64,000 bases of DNA from Pomacea canaliculata (taxonomy: Eukaryota > Mollusca > Gastropoda > Architaenioglossa > Ampullariidae). Numbering within the stretch: position 1 is the first letter of the stretch; each line of letters starts with the position of its first letter. The notes under the pieces were generated by a model that was not told the origin of the DNA, made no database searches, and saw only the letters and a program-made list of their open reading frames with translations. Shown one piece after another: positions 12,340-23,804 of this stretch. The stretch covers positions 24,442,158 through 24,506,157 of the forward strand of contig NC_037597.1 of the NCBI RefSeq assembly GCF_003073045.1. The letters run 5' to 3'. The position numbers and the translations under genes were made by a program.

Positions 12340-13180
12340 AAAAGGTCTTTGGGCGCTTATCCATAGTAAATGCCCTGGTGAGGCCACTTCTATAAAAATC
12401 CAAGCTTGATGTCAATGTGTTGAACAATTATCGCCCAGTTTCCAACTTGTCTTTTCTCTCAAAAATCATAGAGAAAGTAGTTTTGATACAGCTGTGGGTC
12501 TACTTACAAGAGCACCAGCTCATCCCCCATGTCAGTCAGCATACAGACCTTTCCACAGCACTGAAACTAAAGTGACCACTGACATATTATCTGCCCTCGA
12601 CAGTGGTGATGTTTCTGCCTTAACTGTACTGGACCTGTCTGCTGCATTTGATACTATGGACCACTCTATGCTCCTCCATAGACTACACACCCTCTCAGTG
12701 ATTTCTGGACCTGCACTAGCGGGGTTCAACACCTGTCTCACTGATAGGACCCAGACTGTGTTTGTTGATGGTCAAACATCTCTCCCTTTTCCACTCTCTT
12801 GTGGGTTAGTACTCAAGGCTCAGTACCTGTTTATTCTGTATATGAACCACTTTCATCTTGTATCCAGTCTCACAAGGTTTCTCATCAATCATATGCTGAT
12901 TATACGCAGCTGTACACTCCACTCCACCGTCTGTCTCACTCTGTTGCCAGCACCAGTCTGTATCAGCGACATCAAGGACTGGAAGGTAGCAAACAAACTT
13001 AAAGTCAACGATGATAAAACGGAAGCCCTCCTTTGTCAAAGAAGAAGAAATCCATCATCACTTACTTGTTCACCAAGTCACATCAAGGTGGGCGAAACCA
13101 ACATCACTTTTGTGTCATCAGTCCGGAAAGTGGGATTTGTTGTCACTGCAGACATGACTCTTGATAAATAATTTGCAGCT
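12340..13180 (+). mobile_element. non-LTR retrotransposon (CR1/L2/jockey-type) reverse transcriptase fragment
   Basis: A translated plus-strand segment shows ordered reverse-transcriptase motifs: NNYRPVSNLSFLSKIIEKV (12425 on), QSAYRPFHSTET, then LDLSAAFDTMDHSMLLHRL (RT block A), a degraded LFILY block, a broken SYADDTQLY equivalent in another frame near 12890, and NKLKVNDDKTEALL. Frame changes, an internal stop near 12395 and loss of the 5' half and endonuclease show a dead, 5'-truncated copy. Orientation is opposite to the receptor genes. Confidence 0.85.
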
Positions 13181-13747
13181 GTGTGTCAGTTTGTCTATGG
13201 AGATAGACATATCACAGCTGTCTGTGAGCCTGTATATTAGGAGAGACAAGTGACAGCTGTCTGGTGCCCAACCTAAGGGTCGCAAAGATTTAAAGGCGGA
13301 ACTTCTTGAGGGCGGTTTTAAATGGTTTTGCCCCGCGATGGAGGGTAGCAGCACCCGTAATGCAGATTTTTTTCACGCCGAAAATAGTACACTATTGTGG
13401 TACAACTTCTGAAGCAGCTGAGTAAAAATTTTGAAGAACGGTTTTGAGATTTCCACCATATAAAAGATGACATTCGTTTGTTCAAAAATCTGTTTTCAGT
13501 TGACGTTTCCACAGCGCCGAGTGATTACACCTGGAACTGATTGAGCCACAATGCCGGACATCGCTGCGGGATTTCTTTCGAGAAAAAGGTTTTCCAGACT
13601 TTTAGGCGGACTATCGCCAAAAACATTTCGAAATTTGCGAAAACGAGGAGAGAGAATGATGTCGACTTTAGCGAGTACTTACGTGTGTAAACAAACATCT
13701 TCAGTGCTAAAGAGAGAAAACCGAGATCTCGCTTTCAACTTACGGAC
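13181..13747. other. spacer with one unexplained plus-strand ORF
   Basis: The end of the LINE grades into sequence with no recognised family. An ATG at 13551 opens 76 codons (to 13781), rich in Arg, Lys and Ser, with no recognisable domain. It may be chance or the residue of another element. Confidence 0.3.
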
Positions 13748-13783
13748 GGTCACGTGCATTCTGTGCTCAGGGTCCACGTGACC
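13748..13783. other. 9-bp inverted repeat with two CACGTG E-boxes
   Basis: GGTCACGTG at 13748-13756 is mirrored exactly by CACGTGACC at 13775-13783, an 18-base loop between. Each arm contains a CACGTG E-box. It lies just before the CRE-type tandem repeat. Confidence 0.6.
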
Positions 13784-13827
13784 ACATTTGATCTCAACAT
13801 TCCACAAATGGTTTGTGACAAACAACT

Positions 13828-13965
13828 GCAGACGTCACATTAATAAAATGACGTCGAATTGTTAGTTGACATTGCACACGTCACATTAATAAAATGACGT
13901 CAAATTGTTAGTTGACATTGCACACGTCACATTCATAAAATGACGTCAAATGGTGAGTGAGTGCA
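13828..13965. repeat. 46-bp tandem repeat, 3 copies, paired TGACGT(C) sites
   Basis: Three units begin with ACGTCACATT at 13832, 13878 and 13924, exactly 46 bases apart. Each holds ACGTCA and, 12-13 bases on, TGACGTC, i.e. two CRE/ATF half-sites in opposed orientation. The third unit diverges at its end. It lies 1.3 kb from the stop of copy 4 and 1.7 kb beyond the LINE fragment's RT start. Confidence 0.85.
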
Positions 13966-14403
13966 AAAAATACTTTGGGCTTATGATTTCTGTCTTTCCA
14001 GCACAATCTTTCGCTTGGGTACATCGCTGTATCATCATTGTTAACATCGACATGAACCTGGCAGACCCGCCATGTTGTGATAAAGGTTCTGTTTATGCAC
14101 AGCTTTACATTTATCTTAGTCAACGACATGTACTTTTTCAAAGTAAACGAGTTTCAGCAGGTTAACATTGACTCTTCCATTGTCATGACTAAAATGGGCT
14201 TTTTATCAATTACACCTTTTTTATTTTATTCAGCTGCTAAACACAGACTTCTGACGTGTTATTGAAATTTCTTATCGATAGAAATATTACAAATTCAACA
14301 AGCTACGATCCACTAATGGGATAACGAATGGTAGTTTCCCGTTATTATCGGTATTTATATTAAAAACTCTACTTTAACATTATTATCTGACAAGAGTTTA
14401 GTC

Positions 14404-15679
14404 TTAACCTGTTATCTGCCCTTTGCACGTAGAGATAGCGTAAAGATGGCGACGAAATCGGGAAGACAGTTTCACGTAGACAAAAAAGTTGATGGACGAA
14501 TTAAGCATGACCATGGAATGACCGATCAAATGTGTGGCGAAGAAGATGTCACAGTAACGACTATCCGAGCGGAAATCTGGGACCGCGAATCGTGTCAAAG
14601 CCAAGACCACGTTAGGCGCTGCGCAGAGGATGTAGATACAGGACACCACCACCAGCATCTTTATCAGCACCGCCTGACCTTTTAGATACGAGCTGCGAAC
14701 ACAGAGAACAAGTGGGACGCAATGACAATATATTTTTGTTCAAGATTCATTTGAAAAGCTGACTGAAAGGTGGATTGTGCATGTGATTAACTCTTCAATA
14801 GGTTAGAGCCAATGACTGGTCACGTGTTCCCTTCAGTAAATCTTTGAAGAACCAGGATCGGAATGACAAGAGAACACCTACCTGTACCTACCTGGCTGTG
14901 GACTTCCTCCAGTTTAAAGCAACGCGTAGACGGACAACAGTCAGCCCCGTGGCCAGAAACACAACCGTGAACGTGAAAATGGAGATAAGTGGTAAAACGA
15001 TGTTTTCGATAAATGTAAAAATATTGTTGCTGAGGTAGAGCTCTGTGACGGTGAGCAGGGTAAGGTATCTGCCAGTAGTGACATCTTGTACAATAGATAC
15101 CTTTTCTTTTACAGCATATACACCACATAAAAGCTGTGTGAGCATCATTGCCGTAGCTAGAACGACTGCCATTGTTTTAGTCTTCATGAAGGTCGCTATG
15201 TGCATAGGAAACATGACACACGCGCATCTCTCTATCGCGATTATCATCGTCAGACAACCGGTAGAATACGAGAACCCATTCACGAAGTTTAACGAGTTCT
15301 TAATGAGAACTCTTCCCCAAAACTGCTTCTGATTGGGTAAGAAGAGTCCTATGATGCAGCTAGAGTTCATTGTAAACAGAGTTGTGACGCACATGAGGTC
15401 AACAAAGGCGAGACAGAAGAGACAGAGGTTCATCCGGTCCCCCAGACCCTGACGGTAGAAGATGATCATGGTGAGGATGTTGGTCGGAGTCCCGATGAGG
15501 AACAAAGACGGGATGCAAACACACTGCATTGTGTCCCCTGCTCTCTGCAACATCTGTGAACGCAAGATGTCGTCTGAACAAGTAATTTGTAGAACATTAG
15601 AAGTTGTGATGTGTTCATAGTGGGACAACATCATTGCTGATGTCGTGTTGGTCTCATTGCAGCTCGTCATTGCCGGCAA
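14404..15679 (-). CDS. class A GPCR, array copy 4, intact
   Basis: Exon 1 is 14892-15679 (donor CAG|GTAGGT) and exon 2 is 14404-14692 (acceptor TTCGCAG|CTC); intron 199 bp; 358 aa. It is closest to copy 3 of all array members. The N-terminus has N-x-T sites (NETN, NTTS). Landmarks: GTPTN in TM1, LAFVDL in TM2, IERC in TM3, ENIVLP (P5.50 present) in TM5, CAAP in TM6 and NSSINFFVY in TM7. The tail after SSRFRRHL is short. In the first intracellular loop GLGDRMN replaces the GLRDRMN found in every other copy. It is expected to be a plasma-membrane receptor with unknown ligand. Confidence 0.87.
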
Positions 15680-15802
15680 TCAAAATGTGATCTTTGTGAC
15701 AGGAACAGACTTTGATGGACAGCTGGCCATGACAGGTTAGAACAGAACTCTTGTAAACTCAGAACAGGACATCGATATGGTTATGTCGGTTCTTGCTCTC
15801 CA

Positions 15803-15836
15803 CTCTCAATTTATATTCATAAAACAGAGGGGAGGG
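15803..15836 (-). promoter_or_regulatory. candidate core promoter of GPCR copy 4
   Basis: In gene sense a CCCCTCCCCTCTG box is followed by GAATATAAATTGAGAG, about 130 bases before the ATG, matching the order and spacing seen before copy 3. Confidence 0.45.
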
Positions 15837-16243
15837 GTGCACATTAAATACGGAAAATCAAGAAAATGCAAGGACAACTGTAATTATAGAAAGGCTAAGT
15901 AGTATGATGGGACACTGCTAAATGCAAATGAGACGAATCCCTGAAGAACAAGAAAATCTATGGTTATAAAAATATTAGTTTTCTACAAATTTTTAGTTTT
16001 GTAACAAATGTCATTTTATTTATTCCTACTTTCTAACCCTTTTTGAAATTAAATCTCAATTAAAAAAATGAGAAAAGTTTCTATTTTCATTTTCGCTAAC
16101 GATGGATTTAATCGTAAATGATGTACGACAGTTCTTTACCGTAGGTGTACTCAGTTTACGAGTATTTTCTGTATATTTACTTACTAGGAGGTCGATTATG
16201 AAGGAAAAACATTTTTCTTGGTGCGGATAATCAAGCACGTTCA

Positions 16244-16253
16244 CTGGGTGTGG
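16244..16253 (-). promoter_or_regulatory. shared CACCC-type motif upstream of copy 4
   Basis: CTGGGTGTGG on the plus strand, preceded by CA and followed by TACC, 565 bases before the ATG. Like the copy 3 occurrence it is followed by GAAT-type sequence, though spacers elsewhere do not align well. Confidence 0.35.
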
Positions 16254-16639
16254 TACCTAGAATTGAAGAGAAATATTGACTAAAATTGCATACTCTTACA
16301 ATTGTCTACAGTTTAAAGAAAAACACAAAATAATAACAGAAAACGAAAATGAAGCCTCATTTTTAACATTATAAAATGACACAATTAAGTAAAAATGCAA
16401 AGTTGAAATTAAGCAGAATTAGCCTGAAAGCATGCTCAAAGTATACAACTAGTATTATTTTTAATAAGTTGAAACTTTCTTGGAATGTAATATTATGTTC
16501 TAGAAAGATTCAAATCTTCAAGTTTTTTTCTTCCACAGCAAAGTTTGAAATGATGGAAGTGGCGCACTTACTGTATCTCTCATTCAGTTGTTTGTGCGCT
16601 CGCGTGTTTTTCTTTGTGTGTGTGTGTGTAATTTTTGGG

Positions 16640-16730
16640 GGGAGGGAAAGGGATCTGAATACCTGACCTCATGGTCCTCACTGGAGTAGTGAGAGGCGAG
16701 AGTCTGACCACTGAGCTCTCAGGCGCTCAG
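16640..16730 (-). mobile_element. possible tRNA-derived SINE remnant
   Basis: Read on the minus strand, GAGCTCAGTGGTCAGA resembles a pol III A box and GGTATTCAGATCC a degenerate B box at tRNA-like spacing, with CTCTCGCCTCTCA between. No tail or target duplication was identified. Confidence 0.3.
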
Positions 16731-16824
16731 AGAAGATGCTCCGCTTGGCACGTGGTCTTGTGTACAACTGATGAACTCAATAAATTAGGTTTTAATGTGT
16801 ATTGAGTGTAAGAAATTCAGACGT

Positions 16825-17565
16825 CCATCTGTCTCACCATTTCTCTGGATCCTGGGCTTTTTAACAAACAGGCAGCACTGAGTTTCTGTTCGGTCTTCTC
16901 TCACATCCTGTTGTCACCCGTACGGTTCCCCTCGAGGCTGCTTCTTGTCTCCACTACTGTTCATACTGTATACTAACAGTTGTAGACGCTTTAAAGATAA
17001 AATCTTTCTCATAAAATTTGATGGTTATTCTGCTTTGCTGTCTCTTTTGTGTGATAGTGAACATGATTATAGTAGTGCTCTTCCTGACTTTGCTCGCTGG
17101 TGTGATGAACACCGTTTTGTCTTGAATGCCTCAAAGACTATGGACATGATTTTCGACTTTCAATAAAACAAACCTGAGACAGCCATCAGTATTGTGGAAC
17201 AGAGTCAGAGCTCTGTCATCCTCACTTAGCAATCGATCATTAAAAGACTTAACACTTTTTCTTTCATCTTTGTTCCACAACCTTCCCCCAGGCAAAAGGA
17301 ACAGTCTTGTCTCCCTTGATAACATCTGTCCAAGATCACCGGATTCAGGAAGATGAACTTGGAAGCCTTCTGTCATCAGCAAACTTTAGTAAGGCATTTC
17401 GCGTTCTCTCTGTTTTGTTTTTTTTTGTTGTTGTTCTTTTTTTGTTGTTCTTTTTTTGTTGTTGTTGTTGTTTTGTTTTTTTGTTGTTTTGTTTTTTTGT
17501 TTGTTTTGTTTGTTGTTGTTTTTTTGTTTTTGTTTTTTGTTTTTGTTTTTGTTTTGTTATTTTTG
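16825..17565 (+). mobile_element. LINE (CR1/Rex1-like) reverse transcriptase 3' fragment with GT-rich tail
   Basis: Translation gives WILGFLTNRQH, then a GSPRGC-like motif, SPLLFILYTN (16945 on), a KFDGYSALLSLL segment in place of FADD, WCDEHRFVLNASKTMDMIFDF, and, after frame breaks, the C-terminal LINE region to about 17400. A T/TTG low-complexity tract follows (17415-17560). The catalytic YADD equivalent is altered and the 5' end is missing, so it is inactive. It is a different family from the element at 12.3-13.2 kb. Confidence 0.75.
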
Positions 17566-17589
17566 AAATCTCCACTCTACGGACTGTCG

Positions 17590-18005
17590 CAATACGCGGA
17601 CTCTGAATGTTGAATGCTATTGTAGTATCCTCAGGTTTTACCAAAAGCGTGAATACTGGTCCCGGGGACCCGGGAAAGTGGGCAAGAGTAAAACTCAATC
17701 CTCACTGCCCACGTCAACATAAGTTACAGGAGAACCACAACTATTGTACTCCACAAGTACAATACTCACAGGAGGATCACACACATAGCACACGAGCAGG
17801 GCCCTACTCGTGTTGTTCCCCGAACATAAAACTCGTCTAGTGATTTAACGTATAGGAAAAGATTTAATGAACATAAAAACATACAAATACATACAATGTA
17901 AAGACTCGTCTAGGGGGGTGGGTAGTCCCAGTGCTATCCAGTGCTCTTACCTCTGTCTATCTCTACCATTCACTCTCGCACGCGAATCATCTTAGTTCTG
18001 ATGTT
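17590..18005 (+). repeat. dispersed repeat attached to LINE 3' ends, copy A
   Basis: Begins at CTCTGAATGTTGAATGCT. It matches 24112-24510 and, for its first 170 bases, 18695-18835, each time directly downstream of the same LINE C-terminal segment. It therefore probably belongs to the mobile unit (3' untranslated part or an adjacent element that moved with it). Confidence 0.6.
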
Positions 18006-18229
18006 ATAGTTCAGAGTGCTTTGTACTTCCTATTTTTTTTACACGTGCTTCTTGGGGAACTGGCAGAGAGGTAAATCCTTATTTGACTTATTTATTGCAC
18101 TTTTTTGCATTGCGGTGATTTTGTTGCAACTTTATTCATTTAATTTAAATTATTATCATCATATATTTCTTTGCTTACAAATTCTTAATATTTAGAATGA
18201 GATTCTTCTCCAGTCCCTGAACATGGGTT

Positions 18230-18660
18230 GGAAATGATTTTCGACTTTCAGAACAACAAGCCTGAGACATTCATCAGTATTATGATGCTTTCAAGAGAGT
18301 CAGAGCTCTCTCCTCTTCACTCACTTCTATCAATCATTCATTAACAAACATTCGATAACATGTGACATCAACACTGTCATGATCCGCTGTAAGACCCAAC
18401 AGCTTCTTTACCTCCTACGGAAACTCAGAAATTTCTCTGTGAGCTCTATCATCCTCACTCACTTCTATCAATCATTCATTAAAACACTTATCACTTTTTC
18501 TTTCATCTCTTGGTTGCACATTATACCCCCACGTACCAGGAACAGTCTTGTCTCCCTTGTTTACATCTGTCCAAGATCACCTGATTGAGGCAGAGGAACT
18601 TGGCAGTTGTGTCATCAGCAAATCTTTAGGAAGGCATCCCGCATCCTCACTATTTCTTTT
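18230..18660 (+). mobile_element. LINE (CR1/Rex1-like) C-terminal fragment
   Basis: The open frame at 18379-18588 reads TQQLLYLLRKLRNFSVSSII and FYQSFIKTLITFSFISWLH, the characteristic extreme C-terminal domain of CR1/Rex1-type LINE ORF2. The preceding TTTTCGACTTTCAGAA segment equals the fragments at 17155 and 23810. Only the last few hundred bases survive. Confidence 0.8.
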
Positions 18661-19084
18661 GTAATCCCCACTGTACTGACGGTCACAATACGCGAACTCT
18701 GAATGTTGAATGCTGGTGTAGTATCCTCGGATTTGAAGCGTGAAAACTGGCCGCGGTGAACCGGGCACGTGGGCGAGAGTTAACCTCAATCCGCACTACC
18801 CACGTCAACATAAGTAACAGGATTATTTTAATTTGCGCATGCACACGTTACATACACCGATGGATGTCATTCGTCTCTCTCTCACCAACCAATCAAATAG
18901 CCAAGATCGACAAGAGAACGATCACTCTACTGAAGCTTCGCCCCGCCTACAGTAGTAATGTGGACAGGTCAACCCCTCGTCCCGTCAACCTTGCAGACAG
19001 GTGTGTGAGCCCCTCAGGTGTCTCTTTCTTGACTTTGTTGACACCTCTGCCCGACGGCTGATCGCGCTTTTCTACTCTAATCAC

Positions 19085-20406
19085 TAAGGGTCCTCCCCCA
19101 CTTACAACACCACTACACTGGCACGAACGCCCCCCTTTACTTCCGTTAGGCCCCTCGGGCATGTCAACAAGCCATCCTAGAATTAATTGGGGCAATTGCT
19201 ACTTCTCAATTTAGAGACAAGTAGGCTGCAATGTCTAGCCTGGTCCCCTTACCTCTCCCCCTACTCACAGGGACATGTCAGTCACTCAGGGAACATAACT
19301 GGTACCATCAGGACACCGGAGCATGTACAATGTTTACAAAACAGTTCAACTTTTGATGACTTTTGGCAAAGCTTCTCTAAGAGAGCTTCTTTGTCCACGG
19401 TAGTTGTCGGTTCGAGTCTTGTAAAACAGTGTTTACCCGTTTTCATAAGTTTTATTTATTATTTGCTTTGTGCTTCAAGGTTTTAAGTAGATAGTCTGGA
19501 AAACTTTCTAACCTGAACCTAACAGAACCTATTTTGTTCCACCTTTGAACCAGCGAAAACTTCTTTTTAATCATGAATGAAACTAGAATCAGCGGTAAAT
19601 GCCATTTGTTTTGACACAGGTTCAGATCGAGAAGGATCGCCTCATAAAGCTACACTTCTTGATGAACTTAGAGTTTTAGAAGGATGCACTCTAGACATTA
19701 CTAACTCTGCAACAAAATAATATAACTGTCACTGAGCCTTAATAAGACATCTAAGAACAATTACTAACACAACTGCACTTGAAAGACTGATCAACTCCCT
19801 GACATCGATAATTGAATCTCATACGCGAAGCCAATCAACTGCCTACTTCGATTTTTTCGATTAATTTACTGGACATAGTTAAACCCGTATTTCATGTTGA
19901 TTATATCTCTCGTTGAACTCCAATTACCTGATTAGCCACAAGACAACAAGACTGACAGACAGATACACCTTAGAACCAGTAATTGTTATCCTTGAGAGTA
20001 AGATGTGAGACAAGGAGTGATTTTTCTCCTGTATGCATTTAGATGCTTTTGTTTGACTGCGCAGGGATACTCTTCATCAGCACAAAATACCGTTGGAGGA
20101 AACAACCGTTCATCTCAATATTCTATCTCCAAAACTGATACATCATGGTAAACGGTTTTTTTTAAAAAAAAATAGGTTAGTCCCAGGAATATTCCGACAC
20201 AGGTATACCTCGTGATGTCCCCAGGCAAGATCAATTTAACTGTAGCGCTTACCTGCAGCAAACCAAGTCTATACTTGTTTTTAAAAAATATCAAAAAAAT
20301 CTTTAACTCTTTCATAGCCTACCAATAAAAGTCAATATTACTCTTGTGCAAGTATTTAAATATTTTTTTCAGAAATAGTACACTTCATTCGGTGTTTTTC
20401 TGTCAT
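19085..20406. other. spacer within duplicated block 1
   Basis: No gene was recognised. It matches 24905-26350 in blocks, including a shared run around 20085-20400 / 26025-26350 directly behind the stop codons of copies 5 and 6, so the 3' flank was duplicated with the gene. Confidence 0.6.
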
Positions 20407-21745
20407 TTAATTGATACTGGGCTTGATTTTTAAGTGTTGCAATTTTCTATTATCGAAAGCTAATAATAGTTTTAGTTCGCTACGGAATCTGGACGACATA
20501 GTAATATAGACGAAGAAGTTGGTTGACGAGTTAAACATGGTGATAAGAAATCCTATCATGTTGGTGGCGAGAAAGAGGTTGCACTGCTTGCCATCCGAGC
20601 GATATTCCACCACAGTGAACCGTGTCAAGCCCATGGCCACATTAGGAGATGTGCACAGGATGTAGACACAAGACACCGCCACCAGCATCCTCATCAACAC
20701 CTTCTGACCTTTCAGGTATGATCTGCCGCTGGGAACAAAAAATTAATTCTGGTGACATGAGATGCAAGGGTTGCACTAGTGACTACAGATAAAAAGGAGA
20801 GAAAGTCTCAAAATTCGATCCCAGATAAAGTCGATATCCAGAAATACGATTGGTATCATTGTCATTATTATGTTTCTTCTAAATATAACTTTGTACCCAC
20901 CTGGTTGTTGATTTTCTCCACGACACAGAACTCTGTAATTTAGCTACTGTAATTATTGTCGCTAAAAGGACAACTGCAAAATTGAAAAAAGAAACGACAG
21001 ACAGCACGATGTTTTCGATGATGCTGAAGATGTTGTGACTGAGATACAGTTGGGTCAATTTTGAAGAAACAAAAGTTATGTTAGTAACTGGATCCCTGGT
21101 CACTAATATTGTTTCTCTGAAAGCATACACACTGCACATCCCTTGTAAAAGTAAGAAGGTGAGAGCGAGGATGATGGCCATGGCCTTGGTGCTGATGAGT
21201 GTGGCGGCCTTCATGGGGAACATGACACACACGCACCGCTCCACGGCGATGATCATCGTCACACACCCGGACACGTACGCGGACCCATAAATAAAATTTA
21301 GACAGTTTGATATCAACGTCCACCTCAAAAACCTTCCCTTACTTGACATTGATATTCCTAAGAAGCAGTATGAAGTCATTATAAACTGAGCTGTGACATA
21401 CATGAGGTCAACGAAGGCGAGACAGAAGAGACAGAGGTTCATCCGATCTCGCAGTCCCTGACGATAGAAGACGATCATGGTGACGAGGTTAGTGGGTGCG
21501 CCGATAAAGAAAAAAGAAGGCAATAAAACACACTGTATCGTCCTGTCGATGTTTATGGAGGTCTCGAGATCCATGATGTTATCAGGTTGGTCCCAGCAGT
21601 TGTATCCTAGACTCCTATCTGCATCAGGCATACTGTGATTGACAGATGAATTAGAGGTAGAAATTATGCCAACATAACACGAATCGTTTTCAGTAAAACG
21701 CGTTTCATTCAAGATATTAACATCTGACATTACAGCAGTGGTCAT
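20407..21745 (-). CDS. class A GPCR, array copy 5, intact
   Basis: Exon 1 is 20901-21745 (donor CAG|GTGGGT), exon 2 is 20407-20728 (acceptor CCCAG|CGG), intron 172 bp, product 388 aa. Landmarks: GAPTN in TM1, LAFVDL in TM2, VERC in TM3 followed by VCVMFPMKAA, CTSP in TM6, and NSSTNFFVY in TM7 with an SSRFRSEL helix-8. The N-terminus carries several N-x-S/T sites and two or three cysteines. TM5 lacks the usual Pro. Copy 6 has exactly the same exon lengths and most residues, so the two are recent duplicates. A Cys precedes LNFIYG near the start of TM3, which most other copies lack. Confidence 0.88.
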
Positions 21746-22530
21746 CTTCTCAAACTACGGAAGAAGACTACCCTGAACCATTGCACCTTAATGGTCTATT
21801 TTAGGAATTCAGTTGTTGCTTTATGTCCAGCAGCTAATGTTCATGTGACCAGCACTGTAAACAGATTTCACGACCAGATAAATTGCTGTTACAGAAGAAG
21901 AGTTTCAACTCATTGCCTTCAATTCAAATTAGGCTTCACTCCGCCTCTGCACCACGAATGATTCATCTTTGCGTCGCGCAATATCTAGAAGCAATGCATT
22001 TCTTCTCTCATTTTTATCCTTTCTTTGAGACAACATTTTGTCTATATATCTATATATGCTCCTACAACTTTTTATTTGCACTTGTACGTGTGCACGTGGC
22101 AGAAGGAAAGTAAGAGATGTCAATGTGTTCCAGATAAACAAATTACTCAAAAGGTGGTGTCAAACATTGTGCATCACACAGCAGGCAAAAATCAAAATAA
22201 CATGCACAAATAACGAAAAAATAAATATTTTTAAAATTTTATTTTTGATATTTATTTTCACTGCAAATACTGGACTATTGTGTTATTCTTGTAATTTTCT
22301 TCTTTTCATCAATAAACTTGCAGTGTATGTACACTTTGCGCATTCATCTATTATTTGAATTTTGCTTACGAGTTTTTTTTTTATAGTTTGAGCATTATGT
22401 CCTATTAATTTTACAAGCTCAAAATTTTTGTTATCACGATTATATATATATATAGTTTTTCTACTTGTTTATCTCAAGAAGAGTAAGGGAAAGACCCTCC
22501 AACCCTTTTTCTCTCGTTCAAAACTCTTCG

Positions 22531-22540
22531 CTGGGTGTGG
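22531..22540 (-). promoter_or_regulatory. shared CACCC-type motif upstream of copy 5
   Basis: CTGGGTGTGG on the plus strand, 786 bases before the ATG, followed by TTCCCTTGCAGAGAAAA and ATCTTCAAGAAC. The copy 6 equivalent is part of the same duplication and is not an independent observation. Confidence 0.35.
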
Positions 22541-22875
22541 TTCCCTTGCAGAGAAAAAGAAGGATCTTCAAGAACCGTAGAAATCTACAACATAGGTAAA
22601 CAACGATTCTTCTCATTAAAATTCATAAAATTACTGATACTTACAATTTACAATTTAATTTCTACAGCATTCTAAATAAAAGATGGTATTTTCATTCTCA
22701 AATTCATTCATTTACGTTTATTTACGTATGTGTCTGCAGTGTGTTCAAAGATAATACTTTGGCTTCAGGCTCAATGTAAAATGTTATTTAAAAAACTCAA
22801 CTTGAGCTTGATATTTACTTTTGTTTTATTCCGCTAAAATCTTTGCAACAAGAAGGGAACGCAAAACTAAAGAAC

Positions 22876-23584
22876 TGTTTTTCTGTGTGTGTGCGTTTTA
22901 GTGTGTGTTAGTGTGTACGTCTGTGTATGTTTCTAGACACAGTCCGACTCACCCTCTACTCTCACAGCTAATAGCCATCAGCAGCCAAACCAGAATTAAC
23001 AATTTCATATCGTTCAATTTTATTCAAGTATTTACTAGGCCGATTCGTTGTTTCTCTACTCTATACTCACAGACCACGAATATTAGCAACATAAGCCACA
23101 CACACAGCAGCTACCATAGAGGTCGCTAGCTCTGGACTCTCTAATCAGCCTACTTCTGAGGTACCTTTGGGCATGGTGGACAGGTGTGAGGCTGCAATGT
23201 GTCCAAGAATAAGCTTGTCTCTGAGGTACAGTGCTGCCTCCTTGATACACAGACAAATATACTTGAGATGAGTAGAAACACAGACTAGACTGGAGATTGG
23301 TAGAAACCTGGCTCATCAACCGTATCTGAGGCTCACAGAGGAACAGAACAACAACAGGCTCCCTCCAGTCCATCTCGACTGTCTTTAAGCAATTATCTCC
23401 CATTTCACTCAAGTTTTCGTAAGGAAAACCTCTAATTATTTAGAAAACTAATATTTTCTTGTGCAAAAGAATATTTTCTAAAATCTATCGAACGTAGGTT
23501 ATGTGTTGGCTGATGATCATTTTTTTTTATTCTGTTGCAAACGTTAGCTGAGGAGTTGAAGATGTTTCCAAATTAATTATATTG
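22876..23584. other. junction spacer between duplicated blocks
   Basis: Unique sequence with a short GT patch near 22883-22930. No gene or mobile element was recognised. Confidence 0.5.
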
Positions 23585-23804
23585 CAGAGTGCTTTGTACT
23601 TGCCTTTTTTACACGTTCTTCTTCGGGGACTGGCAGAGAGGTAAATCATTATTTGAATTATTTATTGCACTTTTTTGTACTGCGGAGATTTTGTTGCAAC
23701 GTTATTCATTTAATTTAAATTATTATCATCATATATTTCTTAGCTTACACATGTTTAATATTTAGAATAAGATTCTTCTCCAGTCCCTGATAATGGGTTG
23801 GAAA

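Larger units (their letters stand above)
18010..22875. repeat. segmental duplication, block 1 (contains GPCR copy 5)
   Basis: Starts at AGAGTGCTTTGTACTT and aligns collinearly with 23585-29030. Both blocks run through LINE debris, non-coding spacer, receptor copy, 5' flank and the CTGGGTGTGG motif, ending near CTTGAGCTT...GCTAAAATCTTT. The flanks around the start codons (21746-21785 against 27925-27965) are almost identical. Confidence 0.85.

Noticed and set aside
17307..17698. Phe/Val-rich and Lys/Gln-rich frames at 17.4-17.6 kb
   Set aside because: Low-complexity T/TTG tract at the end of a LINE fragment.
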